Source of the DNA: Marinobacter pelagius
GTDB lineage: Bacteria; Pseudomonadota; Gammaproteobacteria; Pseudomonadales; Oleiphilaceae
Direction of reading: 5' to 3'
DNA: 64,000 nucleotides
Assembly: GCF_003315345.1 (NCBI RefSeq)
Contig: NZ_QNRO01000001.1
Span: 62,001-126,000 of the forward strand
The notes under the pieces were generated by a model. That model did no database searches. It was given only the letters and a program-made list of their open reading frames with translations, and was not told where the DNA came from. Positions 45,409 through 54,566 of this stretch are shown here, one piece after another. Numbering within the stretch: the stretch's first letter is position 1; each line of letters begins with the position of its first letter. The position numbers were made by a program, and so were the translations under genes.

Positions 45409-45439
45409 AAAAAATCCAGGCGCAACAAAGTTGTGCTGG
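45409..45439 (-). terminator. Probable terminator of tRNA-Leu
   Basis: On the minus strand an imperfect hairpin (CCAG..CAAC, TTT loop, GTTG..CTGG) is followed by ATTTTTT. It lies about 55 bp past the tRNA 3' end. Confidence 0.55.
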
Positions 45440-45494
45440 CTGGCTTTAATTACTGAGTCTCGGGAATTTCTATGCCATTTCCTGGGGAAGGAAA

Positions 45495-45581
45495 TGGTGC
45501 CGAGGAGAGGACTTGAACCTCCACGGGGTTGCCCCCACTAGCACCTGAAGCTAGCGTGTCTACCAATTTCACCACCTCGGC
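45495..45581 (-). tRNA. tRNA-Leu (anticodon CAG)
   Basis: An 87-nt tRNA including an encoded CCA (TGG at 45495-45497 on the plus strand). The acceptor stem GCCGAGG pairs with CCTCGGC. The anticodon loop TTCAGGT gives anticodon CAG, which reads CUG leucine codons. The long variable arm (GTGGGGGCAACCCCGT) marks a class II tRNA, and the T-arm GTTCAAGTC is standard. It sits just upstream of rnr but on the opposite strand. Confidence 0.95.
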
Positions 45582-45843
45582 AGGTGACTACAACTCTTGG
45601 CTATTGTACTGAATTCTGTTTTGAATTCAAGCCGTTGGTTGCTGGTTTCGGCTTGTCGCCTCAACCGATGGCGCGTACTTTAATGATTCCCCCTGAGGCT
45701 GTCAAACATTTTTTCCAAAAAAGTTTCGGTGGTATTTATGCCTATCAAATGCCCCCTTGTTAGGCAGCATCGCCGCACCAACGTTATACTGCAACGAAAT
45801 ACTAATTCCGCCGCGCCTGTGCGGCTTTAAAACAAGGATCCGA
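45582..45843. other. Intergenic region between tRNA-Leu and rnr
   Basis: 262 bp without a credible gene. It contains the tRNA promoter above and an AT-rich stretch with a TTTTTTCCAAAAAA hairpin (about 45709-45722). A TATACT at 45785-45790 is a possible -10 for rnr but has no good -35 at normal spacing. Confidence 0.6.
45603..45630 (-). promoter_or_regulatory. Predicted sigma70 promoter of tRNA-Leu
   Basis: On the minus strand TTGAAT (45625-45630) and TACAAT (45603-45608) are separated by 16 bp, placing the transcript start near 45596, about 15 nt before the tRNA. Two GAATTC hexamers lie in the element (45611 and 45623). Confidence 0.6.
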
Positions 45844-48360
45844 ATGGTTTCCAGGAAGAAAGACAAAGGTGATCCTCACGCCGACCGTGAGGCCCAGAAA
45901 TACGATAACCCTATCCAGAGCCGGGAATTCATCCTCAAGCATTTGAAGGACCGGGGGGCGCCGGCCACCCACGAGACCCTGTGTGAGGAGTTGGGGCAAA
46001 CCTCGCCGGAAGGCATCGAGGCCTTACGCCGCCGGCTGATTGCCATGTGTCGCGACGGCCAGATGATCTGTAACCGTCGTGGTGCCTATCTGCCCATCGA
46101 AGAGGCGGATCTGGTCACCGGCAAGGTGACCGGCCATAAGGACGGCTTCGGTTTCCTGATTCCCGATGATGGTGGCTCCGACCTGTTCCTCACCGCCCGG
46201 CAGATGCGTCAGGTGTTCCATGGCGACCGGGTTGCCGCCCGTGTGGACCGTGTCGATGACCGCGGCCGCCGTGAGGGCAAGATTGTCGAGGTGCTAGAGC
46301 GTAACACCAGCCAGATTGTCGGCCGGTTTTTCCGGGAGAGCGGCATCAGTTTCGTGGTGCCGGAGAATGCCCGCATCAATCATGAGATCCTGGTGCCGGA
46401 GGAGCACGTTGGTGAGGCCTATCAAGGCCAGTACGTCGTAGTGGAGATCCTGCGTCATCCGACCGTCCGTACCCAGCCATTAGGCAAGGTGATTGAAATT
46501 CTCGGCGAACACATGGCGCCGGGCATGGAAATCGACGTGGCCATCCGCTCCTACGAGATTCCCCACAGCTGGCCGCCCGCCGTTGGTGAGCAGGCTGCTG
46601 CAATTCCTGCGGAAGTGGAAGAGAAGGACAAGCAGAACCGGGTGGATATCCGGCATCTGCCGCTGGTGACCATTGATGGCGAGGACGCCCGGGACTTTGA
46701 TGATGCCATCTATTGTGAGCCGCGCCCCCGCGGAGGCTTCCGCCTGCTGGTGGCGATCGCCGACGTATCCCATTACGTCCGTCCGGGTACGCCGCTGGAT
46801 GAAGAGGCGCTGAACCGGGGTAACTCCGTGTATTTTCCGGATCACGTGGTTCCCATGCTTCCGGAGAAGTTGTCCAACGGCCTGTGTTCCCTGAATCCGG
46901 GCGTGGATCGCTTGTGCATGGTTGCGGACATGACGCTCAGTGCCAACGGTCGCATCAGTGGTTACAGTTTTTATCAGGCGGTGATGCACAGTCACGCCCG
47001 GCTGACCTACAACAAGGTCAGTGACATTCTGGAGCGTCCGGATTCCGAGCCCGGCTACCGGTTGAGCCAGCAATACTCCGAAGTGTTGCCGCAGCTCTAT
47101 GACCTCTACGAGCTCTATAAGCTGCTGCGCTGGGCTCGTACCGAGCGGGGTGCGATCGACTTCGAGACTACCGAAACCCGGATTATCTTCGATGCCAATC
47201 GCAAGATCGAGGAAATCGTTCCGGTCCACCGCAACGATGCCCACAAGATTGTTGAAGAGTGCATGCTGTGTGCCAACGTGGCGACAGCGCGCTTTCTCAA
47301 GAAGCACAGTACTCCGGCCCTGTACCGGGTGCATGAAGGTCCGTCGGAAGAACGACTGGCTGCACTCCGGCTGTTCCTGGGCGAGCTCGGGTTACAGCTG
47401 CGCGGTGGCGACAAGCCGACATCCTCGGACTATCAGGAACTGTTGTCCCAGATTGCCGATCGCCCGGATGCCGATGTGATCCAGACCGTGATGCTGCGCT
47501 CCCTCAGCCAGGCGGTATACAGCCCGGAGGAAAGCGGTCACTTCGGTCTGGGCTTTGCCAGCTACGCCCACTTCACCTCACCGATCCGGCGTTACCCGGA
47601 CCTGATTGTGCACAGGGCCATCAAGTCCCGGATCCACAATCCCGAGGTCAAGAAGGATGTGGTCACGCCTCCGGTCACCGATCCGGAACTGGCGGAATAT
47701 CCCTACGATTATGCCCGTCTGGAACAGCTGGGCGAGCATACCTCCATGACCGAGCGGCGCGCTGATGATGCCACCCGGGATGTCATGGCCTGGCTCAAGT
47801 GCGAGTTCCTCAAGGATCACGTGGGCGAGGAGTACAACGGCGTGATTTCCGCGGTGGTGCCCTTCGGCTTCTTTGTGGCCCTGGAAGACATCTACATCGA
47901 GGGGCTGGTGCATGTCTCCACCCTCAGTGGCGACTACTTCCATCACGATTCCGCCAAGCATCGCCTGATCGGTGAACGCACGGCAGTGAGCTTCCGTCTG
48001 GGCGATGATGTCCGGGTGCGCGTGACGCGGGTGGATCTGGAGGATCGCAAGATCGATCTGGAGCTGGTTAGTCAGCCCCGGCGCCGCAAGGCGGACCGGG
48101 AAGCGCTGGATATCTCCCGTCGCGAGGAACGCGGTAAAGGGAAAGGCAGGGGCAAGGGTAAGGACCGTGGTGCCGGAGGCAGAAAAGCCTCCCGGGGCCG
48201 GAGTAAGGGCAAGCCCGAGTCGGCCGCGACTGCCAAGGGCAAGCCAGGCAGCGCCAAGCAGAAGCTGGTTGCCGAAGCGGCGCGCGAAGCCGGGAAGAAA
48301 TCCGGCAAGTCCGGAGCGGCCGGATCCGGCAAGAAACCCCGGCGCAGAACCCGGAAGTGA
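45844..48360 (+). CDS. rnr: RNase R: 3'-5' exoribonuclease
   Basis: A processive exonuclease (838 residues, E. coli 813) that degrades structured RNA, mRNA and defective rRNA. Domain order is an N-terminal winged-helix region (about 22-75), cold-shock domains (about 80-235), the RNB catalytic domain with DGEDARDFDDAI (Asp ligands, about 279-290), then an S1 domain (EYNGVISAVVPFGFFVALEDIYIEGLVHVSTL, about 663-694), and a long Lys/Arg/Gly-rich tail from about 755. ATG 45844 follows AAGGA. It is followed by rlmB after 36 bp. Confidence 0.97.
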   Translation: MVSRKKDKGDPHADREAQKYDNPIQSREFILKHLKDRGAPATHETLCEELGQTSPEGIEALRRRLIAMCRDGQMICNRRGAYLPIEEADLVTGKVTGHKDGFGFLIPDDGGSDLFLTARQMRQVFHGDRVAARVDRVDDRGRREGKIVEVLERNTSQIVGRFFRESGISFVVPENARINHEILVPEEHVGEAYQGQYVVVEILRHPTVRTQPLGKVIEILGEHMAPGMEIDVAIRSYEIPHSWPPAVGEQAAAIPAEVEEKDKQNRVDIRHLPLVTIDGEDARDFDDAIYCEPRPRGGFRLLVAIADVSHYVRPGTPLDEEALNRGNSVYFPDHVVPMLPEKLSNGLCSLNPGVDRLCMVADMTLSANGRISGYSFYQAVMHSHARLTYNKVSDILERPDSEPGYRLSQQYSEVLPQLYDLYELYKLLRWARTERGAIDFETTETRIIFDANRKIEEIVPVHRNDAHKIVEECMLCANVATARFLKKHSTPALYRVHEGPSEERLAALRLFLGELGLQLRGGDKPTSSDYQELLSQIADRPDADVIQTVMLRSLSQAVYSPEESGHFGLGFASYAHFTSPIRRYPDLIVHRAIKSRIHNPEVKKDVVTPPVTDPELAEYPYDYARLEQLGEHTSMTERRADDATRDVMAWLKCEFLKDHVGEEYNGVISAVVPFGFFVALEDIYIEGLVHVSTLSGDYFHHDSAKHRLIGERTAVSFRLGDDVRVRVTRVDLEDRKIDLELVSQPRRRKADREALDISRREERGKGKGRGKGKDRGAGGRKASRGRSKGKPESAATAKGKPGSAKQKLVAEAAREAGKKSGKSGAAGSGKKPRRRTRK

Positions 48361-48396
48361 GTTCTGAACAGTAACCCGTAAACAGGATCAGAATCA

Positions 48397-49134
48397 GTGT
48401 CCCAGGAATTTGTCTTCGGGTGGCACGCGGTTGAGGCTGTCCTCAAGCGCGAGCCGGAAAGATTGCAGCAGGTCTGGATCCAGACCGGGCGCCAGGACAA
48501 GCGTGTCAGGTCCATCACCGATGCGCTCGATAGTCTCGGCGTGCGCTGGCAGGTGGTGCATCGCCGTGAGCTCGATGAACGGGTCTCCGGTGTTCACCAG
48601 GGTGTGGTCGCAGCCGTGTCGGAAAGCCGGGAATGGACCGAGGGCGACCTGCTGGCCCAGCTGGAAAAAAGCGACAAGCCGCCGTTTCTGCTCGTGCTCG
48701 ACGGCGTGACCGATCCCCATAACCTGGGGGCCTGCATGCGGACCGCGGATGCGGTGGGCATTCAGGCGGTCATTGTCCCCAAGGATAAGTCCGCGTCCCT
48801 GACCCCGGTTGCCCGCAAGGTTGCCTGTGGCGCGGCTGAAACCGTGCCGTTCGTGCGCGTGACCAATCTGGCGCGTTTTCTGCGATCCCTGCAGGAGCAG
48901 GGCGTCTGGCTGATCGGCACTGCTGGCGAGGCCAAAGCCACGCTCTACCAGGCGGATTTCAAGGGGCCGGTGGCCCTGGTGATGGGTGCCGAAGGCAAGG
49001 GTATGCGGCGCCTGACCAAAGAACACTGTGACCAGTTGATCAACATTCCCATGCTGGGGCATGTGGACAGCCTGAATGTTTCTGTCGCCACCGGCGTGTG
49101 TCTGTACGAGGCGCTGCGCCAGCGCCTTGGTTAA
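48397..49134 (+). CDS. rlmB: RlmB: 23S rRNA (Gm2251) 2'-O-methyltransferase
   Basis: A SpoU-family enzyme (245 residues, E. coli 243) that methylates G2251 in the peptidyl-transferase loop. It has an N-terminal substrate-binding domain (FVFGWHAVEAVLKREP, residues 4-19), then the three SpoU motifs LDGVTDPHNLGACMRTADA (about 106-124), VMGAEGKGMRRLT and IPMLGHVDSLNVSVATGVCLYEA. The start is GTG at 48397. It is the second gene after rnr, as in E. coli, and is followed by a terminator at 49172. Confidence 0.96.
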   Translation: MSQEFVFGWHAVEAVLKREPERLQQVWIQTGRQDKRVRSITDALDSLGVRWQVVHRRELDERVSGVHQGVVAAVSESREWTEGDLLAQLEKSDKPPFLLVLDGVTDPHNLGACMRTADAVGIQAVIVPKDKSASLTPVARKVACGAAETVPFVRVTNLARFLRSLQEQGVWLIGTAGEAKATLYQADFKGPVALVMGAEGKGMRRLTKEHCDQLINIPMLGHVDSLNVSVATGVCLYEALRQRLG

Positions 49135-49171
49135 CCCTTGCACAGAAGGCGCTGGGCGCCTAGAATACGTG

Positions 49172-49197
49172 ACCCCTTTTTTAAGGGGTGGTTTTTT
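49172..49197 (+). terminator. Rho-independent terminator after rlmB
   Basis: A 7-bp stem ACCCCTT/AAGGGGT with a TTTT loop, then GG and six T, 38 bp past the rlmB stop. It separates the rnr-rlmB unit from the ribosomal protein operon. Confidence 0.85.
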
Positions 49198-49281
49198 ATT
49201 GCCTGAACAAACGGGCGGTAAGGCCACGCTTTTGATCAAGCCTTTCGTTGCAAAGCCTTATTGATAAAGCAAAAAGAAACC

Positions 49282-49346
49282 GGCAGCCCGAGGCTGTCAC
49301 CTCCTTGCTTTCATGCTCAACAGGGCGGCAATACGCCGCGCGGTTG
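49282..49346 (+). promoter_or_regulatory. Structured leader of rpsF (possible S6:S18 autoregulatory element)
   Basis: Two hairpins lie in the 5' leader of rpsF: 49282-49298 (7-bp stem, CGA loop) and GCGGC-AATAC-GCCGC at 49325-49339, closed outside by CAAC/GTTG (49318-49321 and 49343-49346). S6:S18 leaders that repress the operon are known in this position in many bacteria. The diagnostic CCG bulge was not firmly identified, so the assignment is by position. Confidence 0.3.
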
Positions 49347-49380
49347 AAAAAGGAAGCTGTTTAAACCGTAGGGAGAACTC

Positions 49381-49797
49381 ATGCGTCACTACGAAATCGT
49401 ATTCATGGTACATCCGGATCAGAGCGAGCAGGTGCCCGCGATGATCGAGCGTTATACCGGCGTCATCACCGAAGATGGCGGCAAGGTACATCGCCTGGAA
49501 GATTGGGGCCGTCGTCACCTGGCTTACCCGATCAACAAGATCCACAAGGCTCACTACGTCCTGATGAACGTCGAGTGTTCCCAGGCCGCTATGGACGAGC
49601 TGACTCACAACTTCCGGTTCAACGATGCCATCATCCGTGACCTGATCCTGCGTCGCGATGAAGCCGTGACCGATATGTCTCCGATGAAAGCCGCCGAGTC
49701 CCGTGAGGACCGTCGTTCAGGTGGCGAAGACCGTCCGCGTCGTTCGGCCGATTCTGACAGCCGTCAGAAGTCCGAGTCCCAGGACGAAGAAGAGTAA
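49381..49797 (+). CDS. rpsF: Ribosomal protein bS6
   Basis: The small-subunit protein S6 (138 residues, E. coli 131-135), binding 16S rRNA together with S18. Family text is [44 protein letters not shown] and HYVLMNVE; the [10 protein letters not shown] stretch ends the fold. The tail (about 100-138) is acidic and serine-rich, ending QDEEE, possibly a RimK glutamylation substrate as in E. coli. It begins the rpsF-rpsR-membrane protein-rplI operon after a GGGAG ribosome site. Confidence 0.97.
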   Translation: MRHYEIVFMVHPDQSEQVPAMIERYTGVITEDGGKVHRLEDWGRRHLAYPINKIHKAHYVLMNVECSQAAMDELTHNFRFNDAIIRDLILRRDEAVTDMSPMKAAESREDRRSGGEDRPRRSADSDSRQKSESQDEEE

Positions 49798-49822
49798 TTA
49801 ACCGGAGTTGAGGAGTTAAGTT

Positions 49823-50053
49823 ATGGCTCGTTTTTTCAGACGTCGTAAGTTCTGCCGCTTCACGGCAGAAGGTGTTAAAGAGATCGATTACAAAGATCTG
49901 GACACCCTGAAAGGCTACATCACTGAAACCGGCAAGATCGTGCCCAGCCGCATCACCGGCACCAAAGCACGTTATCAGCGTCAGCTGGCTACCGCTATCA
50001 AGCGTGCCCGCTACCTGGCACTGCTGCCGTATACGGACAGCCACGACCACTAA
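49823..50053 (+). CDS. rpsR: Ribosomal protein bS18
   Basis: The 76-residue S18 protein (E. coli 75). The sequence [33 protein letters not shown] and the ending [15 protein letters not shown] are canonical. A single Cys (KFC) is present rather than the multi-Cys zinc form. The start has a GGAG site with TTAAG spacer and lies 25 bp after rpsF. Confidence 0.98.
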   Translation: MARFFRRRKFCRFTAEGVKEIDYKDLDTLKGYITETGKIVPSRITGTKARYQRQLATAIKRARYLALLPYTDSHDH

Positions 50054-50078
50054 GAACAGATAGACAGGATTTGGGGCC

Positions 50079-50945
50079 ATGCGTGCACTAGCACAGTTTG
50101 TAATGCGCGGTCCCCTGCAGGCCGGCGGGGTTGCAGCAGTTACCACTGCGATACCTCTGCTGTTCTGGATAGGCGCAGCGGTAGTCGGCCTGGTGATTCT
50201 CAGGCTGGGTATCGGGCAGGGGCTGAGTATCGGTCTCTGGGCATTGCTTCCGGCGCTTGGCTGGAGCTGGTTCGGGCAGGACCCGACGGCTCTGGCGGTA
50301 TTGCTCCAGACAATGCTGATGGCGTACATCCTCAGAACCACGCTGTCCTGGGAAAGAGCCCTCCTTGGAGGGAGCTTTCTGGCGATTGTCACGGGCCTGA
50401 TGTTGCCCGTGCTCTATCCCGGCTTGCTGGACGACCTCGTTCAGGCCGGGGTGGAATTTTACGAACAGTACAACGCCGAAGTGGCCCGCACCCTCGGGAG
50501 CGATCTCGAGAAGGTGATCCGGGACACGATGAACGCCAGCATGGCGGGTACCTATCTGGCAACTGCCGTAGGTATGACGATGCTGGCGAGGGCATGGCAG
50601 GCCGGGCTTTATAACCCCGGTGGTTTCCGGAAGGAATTCCATGCCCTTCGGCTGTCGCCAGTGGTGGCAGTGTTGTGTGCGGTGACCATGCTGATTGGTC
50701 CCCTCCTGGGCCTGAACTCGATGTTGCTGGCCTGGGCTGCGGGCACACCCCTGTTCCTGGCGAGTATCGCCCTGGTTCATGGCGTTGTTGGTCGTAAACA
50801 GCTGAGCGGGAACTGGCTGGCGATGTTTTACATCGCGCTGTTGCTGCTGGGCCCAAGTCTGATGATTCTGTTAGTGGTTATGGCTTTTGTGGATAGCTGG
50901 CTGGATATCCGGGGGCGTATCAAACCTGCCGGGCCGGCTGAATAA
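50079..50945 (+). CDS. Polytopic membrane protein between rpsR and rplI (DUF2232-like)
   Basis: A 288-residue inner-membrane protein with about eight hydrophobic helices spread over residues 15-275 and a short hydrophilic loop (about 118-155). The layout resembles the YybS/DUF2232 family. A membrane gene at this spot in the S18-L9 operon is a feature of Pseudomonas and relatives; its function is unknown. It starts 25 bp after rpsR and ends 20 bp before rplI, so it is part of the ribosomal operon. Confidence 0.85.
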   Translation: MRALAQFVMRGPLQAGGVAAVTTAIPLLFWIGAAVVGLVILRLGIGQGLSIGLWALLPALGWSWFGQDPTALAVLLQTMLMAYILRTTLSWERALLGGSFLAIVTGLMLPVLYPGLLDDLVQAGVEFYEQYNAEVARTLGSDLEKVIRDTMNASMAGTYLATAVGMTMLARAWQAGLYNPGGFRKEFHALRLSPVVAVLCAVTMLIGPLLGLNSMLLAWAAGTPLFLASIALVHGVVGRKQLSGNWLAMFYIALLLLGPSLMILLVVMAFVDSWLDIRGRIKPAGPAE

Positions 50946-50965
50946 AGCACGAAGAGGTTAACGAG

Positions 50966-51412
50966 ATGGAAGTTATTCTGCTCGAGAAAGTTGCAAACCT
51001 TGGCTCCCTGGGTGACAAGGTAAAGGTAAAGGCCGGTTACGGTCGTAATTTCCTGCTTCCTTATGGCAAGGCTGTACCTGCCACTGAAGCAAACCTGAAG
51101 GCATTCGAAGAGCGTCGTGCCGAGCTTGAGAAGGCCGCTGCCGAGAAGCTGGCTGCTGCCCAGGCGCGTGCCGAGGCACTGGAGGGTGCTTCTTTCACCA
51201 TCAGCTCCAAAGCCGGTGAAGAAGGCAAGCTGTTCGGTTCTATCGGTGTGCGCGACATTGCTGACGCGATCACTGCCGGTGGCACCGAAGTAGAGAAGAG
51301 CGAAGTGCGTCTGCCGGAAGGTCCGATCCGCGTGACCGGCGAGTACGACATCGAGCTTCAGCTGCACTCTGACGTTGAAGTCACCGTCAAGCTGGCGGTA
51401 GTTGCGGACTGA
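50966..51412 (+). CDS. rplI: Ribosomal protein bL9
   Basis: The large-subunit protein L9 (148 residues, E. coli 149). The N-terminal domain [36 protein letters not shown] is canonical, followed by the long connecting helix (about 40-75) and a C-terminal rRNA-binding domain with [16 protein letters not shown]. It closes the rpsF operon and is followed by a strong terminator. Confidence 0.98.
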   Translation: MEVILLEKVANLGSLGDKVKVKAGYGRNFLLPYGKAVPATEANLKAFEERRAELEKAAAEKLAAAQARAEALEGASFTISSKAGEEGKLFGSIGVRDIADAITAGGTEVEKSEVRLPEGPIRVTGEYDIELQLHSDVEVTVKLAVVAD

Positions 51413-51461
51413 TCCGCAGCAGGTCAATGTAAGGTCGGGGCAACCCGGCCGAGCTTGATTG

Positions 51462-51500
51462 AACGGGCCCGAACCGGAGACGGTTTCGGGCCCGTTTGTT
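51462..51500 (+). terminator. Rho-independent terminator after rplI
   Basis: A GC-rich stem of about 15 bp with one bulged A (AACGGGCCCGAA-CCG with its complement) and a 4-nt loop, followed by TTTGTTTC. It ends the S6-S18-L9 transcript. Confidence 0.85.
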
Positions 51501-51550
51501 TCTGGTATTCTTATCAGTTCCTGAGCTTACCCCAATCCTGAAGCGTTCTT

Positions 51551-52957
51551 ATGGCCAAGCCCAATCTGAAACCTGCCAGTACCGACCTGGAAACCAGCCG
51601 CATCAAGGTGCCACCGCATTCGGTGGAAGCCGAGCAGGCCGTCCTCGGTGGCCTGATGCTCGATAACCGCCGGTTCGACGAAATCGCCGAGGTCATTTCG
51701 GCCGCGGATTTCTATCGTCAGGATCATCGTCTGATCTTCGGCGCTGTCGAGCGCCTGGCCAGTGAAAGCGAACCGCTGGATGTGGTGACCCTGGCCGAGT
51801 TTCTGGAGCGAGCCGGCGACATTGAGGACGCCGGCGGTTTGTCCTACCTGGCCGAGCTGGCGGAAAAGACCCCCGGCGCTGCCAACATTCGGGCCTATGC
51901 CGAGATCGTTCGCGAGCGCTCGATCCTGCGACAGCTGGTGGAAGTGTCCGGCCAGATCTCCGATTCCGCCTTCAATCCCCTGGGACGCACCAGTAACGAG
52001 ATCCTGGACGAGGCCGAGCGGAATGTCTTCCGGATTGCCGAATCCCGTAACAAGGAAGGCTCCGGCCCCAAAGCCATCAACCCGATCCTGACCCAGACCC
52101 TGAGCCGGATCGAGGAGCTGTTCGAGTCCGGTGAACAGACCACCGGCCTGACCACCGGTTTCCGGGACCTGGACGAAAAGACCTCGGGTATGCAGCCGGC
52201 AGACCTGATCATCGTGGCGGGCCGCCCCTCCATGGGTAAGACCACCTTCGCCATGAACATTGTCGAGAACGCCCTGATCAGCACCGGCACGCCGGTCCTG
52301 GTATTCAGTATGGAGATGCCGGCGGACGCTCTGGCCATGCGTATGATCTCTTCCCTCGGCCGGATCGACCAGACCAAGGTCCGGGGCGGCAAGCTCGAGG
52401 AAGACGACTGGCCCCGGCTGACCTCCGCCGTGAGCCTGCTCAAGGACAAGCCCCTGTATATTGATGACACCCCCGGTCTGAGCCCCACGGAAATGCGTTC
52501 TCGTGCCCGCCGTATCGCGCGTGAGAATGACGGCAAGCTGGGCCTGATCATGGTGGATTACCTTCAGCTGATGCGGGTGCCGGGAAATACCGAGGGGCGG
52601 ACGGCAGAGATCTCGGAGATCTCCCGGTCCCTGAAAGGGATCGCCAAGGAGCTGAGCTGCCCGGTGGTGGCCCTTTCGCAGCTGAACCGGAGCCTGGAAC
52701 AACGGCCCAACAAGCGGCCGGTGAACTCGGACCTGCGGGAATCCGGTGCGATCGAGCAGGATGCCGACGTCATCATGTTCGTGTATCGGGACGAGGTCTA
52801 CAACGAGGATACGCCGGACAAGGGGATCGCCGAAATCATCATTGGTAAGCAGCGGAACGGTCCCATCGGCACCGTGCGCCTGGCCTTTATCGGCAAGTAC
52901 ACCAAGTTCGAGGACCTCGCCCACGGCGATTACAGCGATTACGGTGACGACTACTGA
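51551..52957 (+). CDS. dnaB: DnaB: replicative DNA helicase
   Basis: A hexameric replicative helicase (468 residues, E. coli 471). The N-terminal domain (about 18-120) includes PPHSVEAEQAVLGGLMLDNRRFD. The RecA-like domain has Walker A VAGRPSMGKTTFAMN (about 222-236), SMEMPADALAMRM, Walker B LIMVDYLQLMR (about 334-344) and LNRSLEQRPNKRPVNSDLRESGAIEQDADVI. The C-terminus is FEDLAHGDY. There is no intein. Its stop shares a base with the alr start (TGATG). Confidence 0.97.
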   Translation: MAKPNLKPASTDLETSRIKVPPHSVEAEQAVLGGLMLDNRRFDEIAEVISAADFYRQDHRLIFGAVERLASESEPLDVVTLAEFLERAGDIEDAGGLSYLAELAEKTPGAANIRAYAEIVRERSILRQLVEVSGQISDSAFNPLGRTSNEILDEAERNVFRIAESRNKEGSGPKAINPILTQTLSRIEELFESGEQTTGLTTGFRDLDEKTSGMQPADLIIVAGRPSMGKTTFAMNIVENALISTGTPVLVFSMEMPADALAMRMISSLGRIDQTKVRGGKLEEDDWPRLTSAVSLLKDKPLYIDDTPGLSPTEMRSRARRIARENDGKLGLIMVDYLQLMRVPGNTEGRTAEISEISRSLKGIAKELSCPVVALSQLNRSLEQRPNKRPVNSDLRESGAIEQDADVIMFVYRDEVYNEDTPDKGIAEIIIGKQRNGPIGTVRLAFIGKYTKFEDLAHGDYSDYGDDY

Positions 52958-54033
52958 TGCCCCGCAGCACCATCGCCCGAATCGATTTACAGGCGCTCCG
53001 GGACAATTTTGCCCTGGCGCAGAAACTGGCCGGAAGCGCCCGGGCCATGGCCGTGGTCAAGGCCGATGGCTACGGCCACGGTATCCGGCCGGTGGCGCTG
53101 GCGCTGGCGGAAATGGCGTCCAAGTACGCCGTGGCCTGCCTGGAAGAGGCGCTGGCCATCCGTGATGCGGGCCTCCGGCAACCGGTGGTCCTGCTGCAGG
53201 GTGTGCACGAAGAAGACGATCTCTCAGGTTGCCTCGCGCACGGGTTCGAGCCGGTATTGCACAGCCAGGCCCAGTTGAAGTGGCTGGAGTGTTGCGGTGA
53301 CCGCCCGGACTTCTGGCTCAAGGTGAACAGTGGCATGAATCGCCTGGGCTTCAGGCCGGCGGAGCTACCCGATGTGATGGCGGCGATCGATGCCATGGGA
53401 GCCCGCCCCCGACTGCTGGGGTTTGTCACCCATTTCGCCTGCGCCGACGACCCCTCAAGCACCCGGACGGCCGAGCAGACCGAGTGTTTCGTTGAGGGCA
53501 CGGCAGCCTGGCCGGAGCTGATGCGCAGCGTGGGCAACTCCGCGGCGCACTTTCTTCCTGGCCAGCCTCTGTTTGACTGGAGCCGGCCCGGCATCATGCT
53601 TTACGGCGGCTCTCCGTCTGTCGGCAAGATCGGTCCGGAGCTGGGTCTGAAGCCGGTGATGACCCTGGAAGCACCCCTGATCAGTACGCGGATCGTGAAG
53701 GCAGGTGAGGCCGTGGGCTATGGCTCCGCCTGGGTGGCCGAACAGGACACGACCATGGGCATGGTGGCCATCGGCTATGGCGACGGTTATCCGCGACATG
53801 CCGGCACCGACACCCCCGCAGCGGTGGGTGGCCAGCGCATCCGGCTGATTGGCAGGGTCTCGATGGATATGCTGGCGGTGGATCTCACCAACGCGCCGGA
53901 TGCCCGGCCCGGCGACAGGGTGGAGTTGTGGGGCGAGACGGTGGGCGTGGATGAGGTTGCAACCTGCGCCGGCACCATCTCCTATGAGCTGATGACAGGA
54001 ATTACCGCCCGGGTACCGCGGGAATACCGGTAA
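52957..54033 (+). CDS. alr: Alr: biosynthetic alanine racemase
   Basis: A PLP enzyme (358 residues, E. coli Alr 359) that makes D-alanine for peptidoglycan. The PLP Lys is in AVVKADGYGHG (about Lys34). The second base Tyr is in AVGYGSAWVAEQDT..GYGDGYPRH, followed by GRVSMDMLAVDLT (about 301-313). The start overlaps the dnaB stop by one base, so expression is coupled. Residue spacing is typical of the gammaproteobacterial biosynthetic enzyme. Confidence 0.96.
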   Translation: MPRSTIARIDLQALRDNFALAQKLAGSARAMAVVKADGYGHGIRPVALALAEMASKYAVACLEEALAIRDAGLRQPVVLLQGVHEEDDLSGCLAHGFEPVLHSQAQLKWLECCGDRPDFWLKVNSGMNRLGFRPAELPDVMAAIDAMGARPRLLGFVTHFACADDPSSTRTAEQTECFVEGTAAWPELMRSVGNSAAHFLPGQPLFDWSRPGIMLYGGSPSVGKIGPELGLKPVMTLEAPLISTRIVKAGEAVGYGSAWVAEQDTTMGMVAIGYGDGYPRHAGTDTPAAVGGQRIRLIGRVSMDMLAVDLTNAPDARPGDRVELWGETVGVDEVATCAGTISYELMTGITARVPREYR

Positions 54034-54047
54034 CGCCCGGCCGCAGC

Positions 54048-54404
54048 TCAGCCTGCTTCCGGTTCGTGAATGATTTCCTCGATGAAATCGAGGATGGCAG
54101 CAAGGCTGCGGTCGTCGAGCTTTTTCAGCACCTTGTGGACCACCATCTTGCTGCCCTTGAGCATACTGCTGATGCCCATTTTCGCCATGCCCAGCATCAC
54201 GCTGCTGGCCTTGAGGCGGCGTAGGGGTTCCAGGAAGAAAAAGTCCAGGCCTTCCTCGGTCAGTTCGACGATCAGCTCGTAGAGCTTGTCGATTGCTTCT
54301 TTATCGGCCTTGCCGCGCTCGCGGAGTTCACCCACGGTGTACAATGCACGGGTCCGGAGTTCGTCCGGTATCGGCGCGACAATATGGCTCTGTTGTTTCA
54401 GCAT
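54048..54404 (-). CDS. Hypothetical helical protein
   Basis: A 118-residue, mainly alpha-helical protein, not recognised. Segments are IPDELRTRALYTVGELRERGKADKEAIDKLYELIVELTEEGLDFFFLEPLRRL, a Met/Ser-rich patch KMGISSMLKGSKMV and an acidic C-terminal helix ILDFIEEIIHEPEAG. No signal peptide is seen; the Phe-rich FFFLEPL may be a helix end. It converges with alr, with a 14-bp gap and no terminator. The gene looks real from codon use and frame length; the ribosome site (GGGAAG) is weak. Confidence 0.65.
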   Translation of the reverse strand: MLKQQSHIVAPIPDELRTRALYTVGELRERGKADKEAIDKLYELIVELTEEGLDFFFLEPLRRLKASSVMLGMAKMGISSMLKGSKMVVHKVLKKLDDRSLAAILDFIEEIIHEPEAG

Positions 54405-54566
54405 GTGGCTTCCCGTTGTTGTATGCTCTTGAAAGAGATAGCAAAGATATTAGACGCTGGCGTGTCAGGCCGAGTGTTATTCTAAGAGGCCCGGCCAACA
54501 AACCATTGGCCTTATCGTTTCGGGCCGTCCGTCACCCAAGTGAAAACCTGGAGGCATTGATTCCTC

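Noticed and set aside
45495..45581. tRNA-Leu as an integration site for a mobile island
   Set aside because: No repeat of the tRNA 3' end and no integrase gene was seen in the flanking sequence; the lipoprotein next to it shows no mobile features.
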